Assembly (NCBI GenBank): GCA_964554535.1
Contig: CAZKPB010000013.1
Coordinates: 6,851 to 70,850, forward strand
Length of the DNA stretch: 64,000 nt
Direction: 5' to 3'
From: DMER64 sp964554535
GTDB taxonomy: Bacteria; Bacteroidota; Bacteroidia; Bacteroidales; UBA932
The notes under the pieces are model-generated. The model searched no databases. It had not been told where the DNA came from and saw only the letters and a program-made list of their open reading frames with translations. Below, piece by piece: positions 60,931 to 64,000 of the stretch (position 1 is its first letter; every line of letters begins with the position of its first letter). The translations under genes and the position numbers were made by a program.

Positions 60931-63393
60931 TTACTGGCAAAGGTAGCGGTTTTTATGGATGTTTTGCAGGACTTTGGCTTTCAACAGCGGATTGAGTCCG
61001 GGATTGTCCTGCAGATATTCCCCGACAATCTCTCCGGCACGTTTGTCGGTATGGGAACGCAGCAGGGCGGCCAGCCAGTTGGAAGGGAAGAAAATATCTC
61101 CCGTAATTTGTATCTCTTCCAGAATATCCAGTGCCGGACGGAGGTATTGCAACGTTTCCTCCCCGTAGACGGGGTGGTTGAGATAGGAAAGTGCCTGGGC
61201 GGCCCAGGGTTCAATGCGTCGGTTTTCCGCCTTTAGCAGCGACCGGAAGCAAAGCATCCGCCGGGCCTTGTCGGGCCGAACCGCCTGTGATATGAAATCA
61301 AACTGAGCCAGTCGGTCGGGATGGGTGATGCGCTCACGCTGTGTCTGAAGTATTTCGGTCGCTTTGTCCGGCATCCGCGCGGCCAGCTGGTAACAGAGCG
61401 CCGTGAGGTTGGCCTCGGTAAGTGAAAGGAAGGGGAAGGTGTCCGGTTGTACAAACATCCGGTAGAGTGTCTGCAGGGTGGTTTCTTCCTGTACGTGGGC
61501 AATAAGGCAGCTGAAAGCCCTGTTGCGGTTGGCTTTCTGCGGAGCGCTGCACAGCAGGTTCATCAGGTATTGGTCCGAGTGGCATTTGCGGGCGGTTTGC
61601 GGGTAATACAGCATCAACTGCGAAAGATAGCCCGCCGTCTGCGAAAAGAGCAGGATGGAGGCCTGGTCGTTATCGGTGGAAAGATACTCCATATACCGCA
61701 GGCAGAAATTGATATAGGTTTCCGGGTCCAGACGGCCGTTGTAGTAATTCTCGTTCAAAAGGGCCAATGCCCCTGCCTGCGATGCGTCGGGCAACGGGTA
61801 GATCGCGTGGTCCATCAGAAAGTGAAGGGTCGAGTCGGGAAGTTCAAAATACCCGTAAGCGCGTCCGTCCAGGTTGGGGATGCGGTACGTGCTCCCGCCG
61901 TGGGTCAGGGCGGTCACCGTAACTTCCTGCGGCCAGGTTACGCCTCGGCCAAGAGGATCTTCTTCTTGCAGTGTGTCCTGCACAAAGCGGTAGTGGGGCA
62001 TTCCTTTTTCCTGCACCCACGCCCGGCTCCAGGTCGTAAGGTCATCCGGGCACAGGCCGTCAAGCAGGGCAATGAGGTCTTCCCAGGTGGCGTTGCAGTA
62101 GGCATAGGTGTTCAGGTAAGTGCGGATGCCCCGGCAAAAGGCCTCGGGCCCCATTTTCTGCGCCAGCAGATTCATTACAAACGGGGCTTTGTTATAGATG
62201 ATGTCTCCGTAGATGAGGCCGGCGTCGCGCAGGTTATCCAGCGGCTGTTTGATGGCATTGGTCCCTTCCGTGCGATCCACTCCGTAGGCGGCAGTGGCGT
62301 AATCTATAAAAGTGAAGGCGTTGTCCACGTCCGGATATTTTTCTTTCATCATCAGGGCGGAAAAATAGTTGGCAAACACTTCCTTTGTCCAGACGTCATC
62401 AAACCAGTCCATGGTCACATAATCTCCAAACCACATGTGGGCGGTCTCGTGACTGAGCAGGTTGTAACGGTTCATCTGTTCTTTGATGCCGGCGTCGGGA
62501 CTCAGGAAGATGCGAGTGTCGTTGTACAGGGTGGCTCCGGTGTGTTCCATGCCGCCGTACTGAAACCCTGGCAGCACAATGCAGTCGTATTTGGCAAAGG
62601 GATAGGCGATATCCGTATAATGCTCCAGCCATTCCAGACTTTCAAAGATTTCTTCCAAAATCCGGTAAATCTGGGAAAGCTTGTGAGGGTCACTTTCGCG
62701 GTGGTACAGGCCAATGGTGCGCGGGGTGCCGGTATAGGAATCGGTGCGGGTCAAAGTCTTTTTCTGGAACTTTCCGGCCACAAAGGAAAACAGATAGGTG
62801 CTCAGCGGCTCGGATGGCTTGCCGGGCAACGAATTACCCACCCAGGTCCATCCCGCCGGCACCTTTAAATCAAGGGTATAGACAGCTTTTAGATTGGGCT
62901 GGTCAAAACAGGGGAAAAGGGTGCGGGCACGGTCGGGCACCAGCAGGGTATACAGGTAGTCCTCCCGCCGATTGAGGGACTGGTCGGCAGCCGTGAAATC
63001 AAGGTCAAGGATGTTTTGGCCGCTTCGCAGATAGAAGCCCTTGATGTAGATGTGTTCGCGTGCAAAAGAGTATCTGACGTCTTTTCCGTTGAGCCTTACC
63101 CTTTTCAAGGCGTCGGGGGATTGCTTGAAATCAAGTATCAGCGGGTTGCTGAAGGGTCCCCGGTTGCGGACAAACGAGAGGGTAAGGTGGCCGGTAACCG
63201 CGCTGGTGAGGCTGTCGGGAATTACAAACTGTAGGTGGTAACTGACGGAATCCAATGTTTCCTTGCGGTAGTCCGCCAAAGCTCGACTGACTCCTTCCTC
63301 CAGATAATCAGGCTTATCGCTCACACGGCATCCGGGCCACAAAAAGAGACTGAAAAAGGAAATAAATACAAGAGTCTTGCGCAATGCGTTCAT
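60931..63393 (-). CDS. M1 family metallo-aminopeptidase, probably lipid-anchored
   Basis: Zinc aminopeptidase of the M1 family, 820 residues from the ATG at 63393. The N terminus (TLVFISFFSLFLWPGC) resembles a lipoprotein signal with Cys about residue 22, so periplasmic or surface location is inferred. The catalytic domain has GGMEHTGATLY (the GxMEN variant, about 280) and HETAH-x18-E (about 315-338) with WFGDYVTMDWFDDVWTKEVFANY. The C-terminal half is helical. It fits the peptide-scavenging theme of the window. The rocD promoter is embedded in its 3' end. Confidence 0.92.
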   Translation of the reverse strand: MNALRKTLVFISFFSLFLWPGCRVSDKPDYLEEGVSRALADYRKETLDSVSYHLQFVIPDSLTSAVTGHLTLSFVRNRGPFSNPLILDFKQSPDALKRVRLNGKDVRYSFAREHIYIKGFYLRSGQNILDLDFTAADQSLNRREDYLYTLLVPDRARTLFPCFDQPNLKAVYTLDLKVPAGWTWVGNSLPGKPSEPLSTYLFSFVAGKFQKKTLTRTDSYTGTPRTIGLYHRESDPHKLSQIYRILEEIFESLEWLEHYTDIAYPFAKYDCIVLPGFQYGGMEHTGATLYNDTRIFLSPDAGIKEQMNRYNLLSHETAHMWFGDYVTMDWFDDVWTKEVFANYFSALMMKEKYPDVDNAFTFIDYATAAYGVDRTEGTNAIKQPLDNLRDAGLIYGDIIYNKAPFVMNLLAQKMGPEAFCRGIRTYLNTYAYCNATWEDLIALLDGLCPDDLTTWSRAWVQEKGMPHYRFVQDTLQEEDPLGRGVTWPQEVTVTALTHGGSTYRIPNLDGRAYGYFELPDSTLHFLMDHAIYPLPDASQAGALALLNENYYNGRLDPETYINFCLRYMEYLSTDNDQASILLFSQTAGYLSQLMLYYPQTARKCHSDQYLMNLLCSAPQKANRNRAFSCLIAHVQEETTLQTLYRMFVQPDTFPFLSLTEANLTALCYQLAARMPDKATEILQTQRERITHPDRLAQFDFISQAVRPDKARRMLCFRSLLKAENRRIEPWAAQALSYLNHPVYGEETLQYLRPALDILEEIQITGDIFFPSNWLAALLRSHTDKRAGEIVGEYLQDNPGLNPLLKAKVLQNIHKNRYLCQ
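60938..60945 (-). promoter_or_regulatory. -7 promoter element for rocD-ctlX
   Basis: Minus-strand TACCTTTG within the last codons of the M1 peptidase gene, 25 nt before the rocD ATG; lets rocD-ctlX be expressed separately. Confidence 0.55.
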
Positions 63394-63404
63394 AATACGC
63401 GTAA

Positions 63405-63422
63405 CAAATTTATACAAATGTA
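63405..63422 (-). promoter_or_regulatory. Tandem -7 elements for the M1 peptidase gene
   Basis: Two minus-strand matches, TACATTTG (63422-63415) and TAAATTTG (63412-63405), lie 21 and 11 nt before the ATG at 63393. Confidence 0.45.
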
Positions 63423-63458
63423 GTCATTCTCTTTTTATAAAAGAATGTGGACAACATG

Positions 63459-63489
63459 TTTGTAAATCAGAAAATTAGTTCTATCTTTG
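63459..63489 (+). promoter_or_regulatory. Consensus promoter of the rpsL ribosomal operon
   Basis: TTTG (63459-63462), 19 nt, TATCTTTG (63482-63489): an exact -33/-7 match. It predicts a leader of about 48 nt before rpsL. An imperfect inverted repeat CATTCT/AGAATG (63425-63447) lies just upstream. Confidence 0.85.
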
Positions 63490-63542
63490 CATCCCGTTTT
63501 GCGGAAACAAGAAACACATAAAGTAAAGAATAACAATACATT

Positions 63543-63923
63543 ATGCCAACAATTCAACAATTAGTTCGTAAAGGTAGAGAGCGTATTGAGGATAAAAGCA
63601 AATCCCGCGCTCTGGATTCCTGTCCCCAAAGACGTGGAGTCTGTGTACGTGTTTACACCACTACCCCCAAAAAGCCGAACTCCGCTATGCGTAAAGTGGC
63701 TCGTGTACGCTTGACCAACCAGAAGGAAGTCAATGCATACATCCCCGGCGAAGGTCACAACCTTCAGGAGCACTCCATCGTATTAGTACGCGGAGGTCGT
63801 GTGAAAGACCTGCCCGGTGTTCGTTACCATGTCCTCAGAGGTGCTCTTGAAACCTCAGGTGTGGAAGGCAGAACACAGTCGCGTTCACTCTATGGCGCCA
63901 AACGGCCCAAAGAGAAAAAGTAA
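63543..63923 (+). CDS. rpsL: 30S ribosomal protein S12
   Basis: Decoding-centre ribosomal protein, 126 residues. Conserved: QRRGVCVRVYTTTPKKPNSAMRKVARVRLTN, YIPGEGHNLQEHSIVLVRGGRVKDLPGVRYHVLRG. The Lys in KKPNSAMRK (position 43 in E. coli numbering), whose change gives streptomycin resistance, is the wild-type Lys. It is followed by rpsG after 23 nt, the usual str operon order. Confidence 0.99.
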   Translation: MPTIQQLVRKGRERIEDKSKSRALDSCPQRRGVCVRVYTTTPKKPNSAMRKVARVRLTNQKEVNAYIPGEGHNLQEHSIVLVRGGRVKDLPGVRYHVLRGALETSGVEGRTQSRSLYGAKRPKEKK

Positions 63924-63946
63924 TTTACTTAATTCGTTAAACAACA

Positions 63947-64000
63947 ATGAGAAAAACACAGCCTAAAAAGAGGATTCTACTTCCTGATCCCAAGTTCAAC
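63947..64000 (+). CDS. rpsG: 30S ribosomal protein S7 (5' fragment)
   Basis: Only the first 18 codons are inside the window (MRKTQPKKRILLPDPKFN), matching the S7 N terminus RKxxxKKRxxxPDPxF. It follows rpsL as in the str operon, so cotranscription is expected. The rest lies beyond the edge. Confidence 0.93.
   Translation, partial: MRKTQPKKRILLPDPKFN

Noticed and set aside
61447..62868. Long open frame (473 codons) antisense to the M1 peptidase
   Set aside because: Shadow of codon bias in the real gene; M1 motifs are intact on the other strand and this frame has no recognisable family.
1..64000. CRISPR arrays, IS elements, prophage or defence islands
   Set aside because: No regularly spaced repeats, transposase or integrase motifs, or attachment-site duplications were seen; the content is core metabolism and envelope genes.

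Overview
This window is core chromosome of a member of the Bacteroidota, most likely order Bacteroidales. The evidence is a single-chain SecDF, a GroESL and SufBCD set with Bacteroidota-type neighbours, and lineage-typical families (DUF4271, DUF4254, GT117/DUF2723, GH3-like and LuxE-like ligases, CtlX). Shine-Dalgarno sequences are essentially absent, and many genes are preceded by the Bacteroidota -7 element TAnnTTTG. Base composition looks even, near 50% GC by eye. I see no insertion sequence, prophage, CRISPR array, integrase or other sign of recent transfer.

Layout. 1-3.2 kb (minus): PD40/SPOR envelope protein, NfeD and flotillin FloA (cut by the window edge). 3.5-8.1 kb: SecDF, a strong terminator and a secreted beta-lactamase-fold hydrolase. 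8.1-13.2 kb (minus): gpmI-dnaE. 13.3-16.0 kb: rnr-lemA. 16.0-21.0 kb: a degenerate ThiL homologue diverging from sufB-pnuC-sufC-sufD. 21.2-25.3 kb: class II ribonucleotide reductase, ispE and a phosphopantetheinyl transferase. 25.3-29.0 kb (minus): a lipoprotein S41 protease, an S37-like protease and a DUF2156 protein. 29.1-34.9 kb: tyrS-rbfA-LolC/E-like permease and a large gluzincin/propeller/barrel protein. 35.0-37.0 kb: groES-groEL and a bidirectional terminator shared with tRNA-Gln. 37.1-39.3 kb (minus): a fused two-domain aminolipid acyltransferase and tadA. 39.3-43.6 kb: uvrC, then a tightly overlapping minus-strand operon DUF4271-hemD-lipoprotein-rnpA-yidD. 43.6-50.5 kb: GT117 membrane protein, LuxE-like and GH3-like ligases, recO, rdgB. 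50.5-54.9 kb: CtpA-type protease, bactofilin, MATE exporter, rsgA. 55.0-58.8 kb: prenyl synthase, DUF4254, GT9 and U32 peptidase. 58.8-63.4 kb (minus): ctlX-rocD (citrulline/arginine catabolism) and an M1 aminopeptidase. 63.5-64.0 kb: rpsL and the start of rpsG.

The genes serve envelope biogenesis and secretion, iron-sulfur cluster assembly, DNA and RNA metabolism, and peptide/amino-acid scavenging. The organism likely takes nutrients as peptides: it has several exported proteases plus arginine/citrulline breakdown. I found no clearly new multi-gene defence or mobile system. The points most worth follow-up are the ThiL homologue that has lost its metal-binding aspartates and shares a 50-bp divergent promoter with sufB; pnuC placed inside the suf operon; a recurrent pattern of -7 boxes 3-10 nt from the start codon (near-leaderless mRNAs); the GH3/LuxE pair; and several RNA-structure candidates in leaders. 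No gap without a gene exceeds 300 bases; the longest is 3248-3503.
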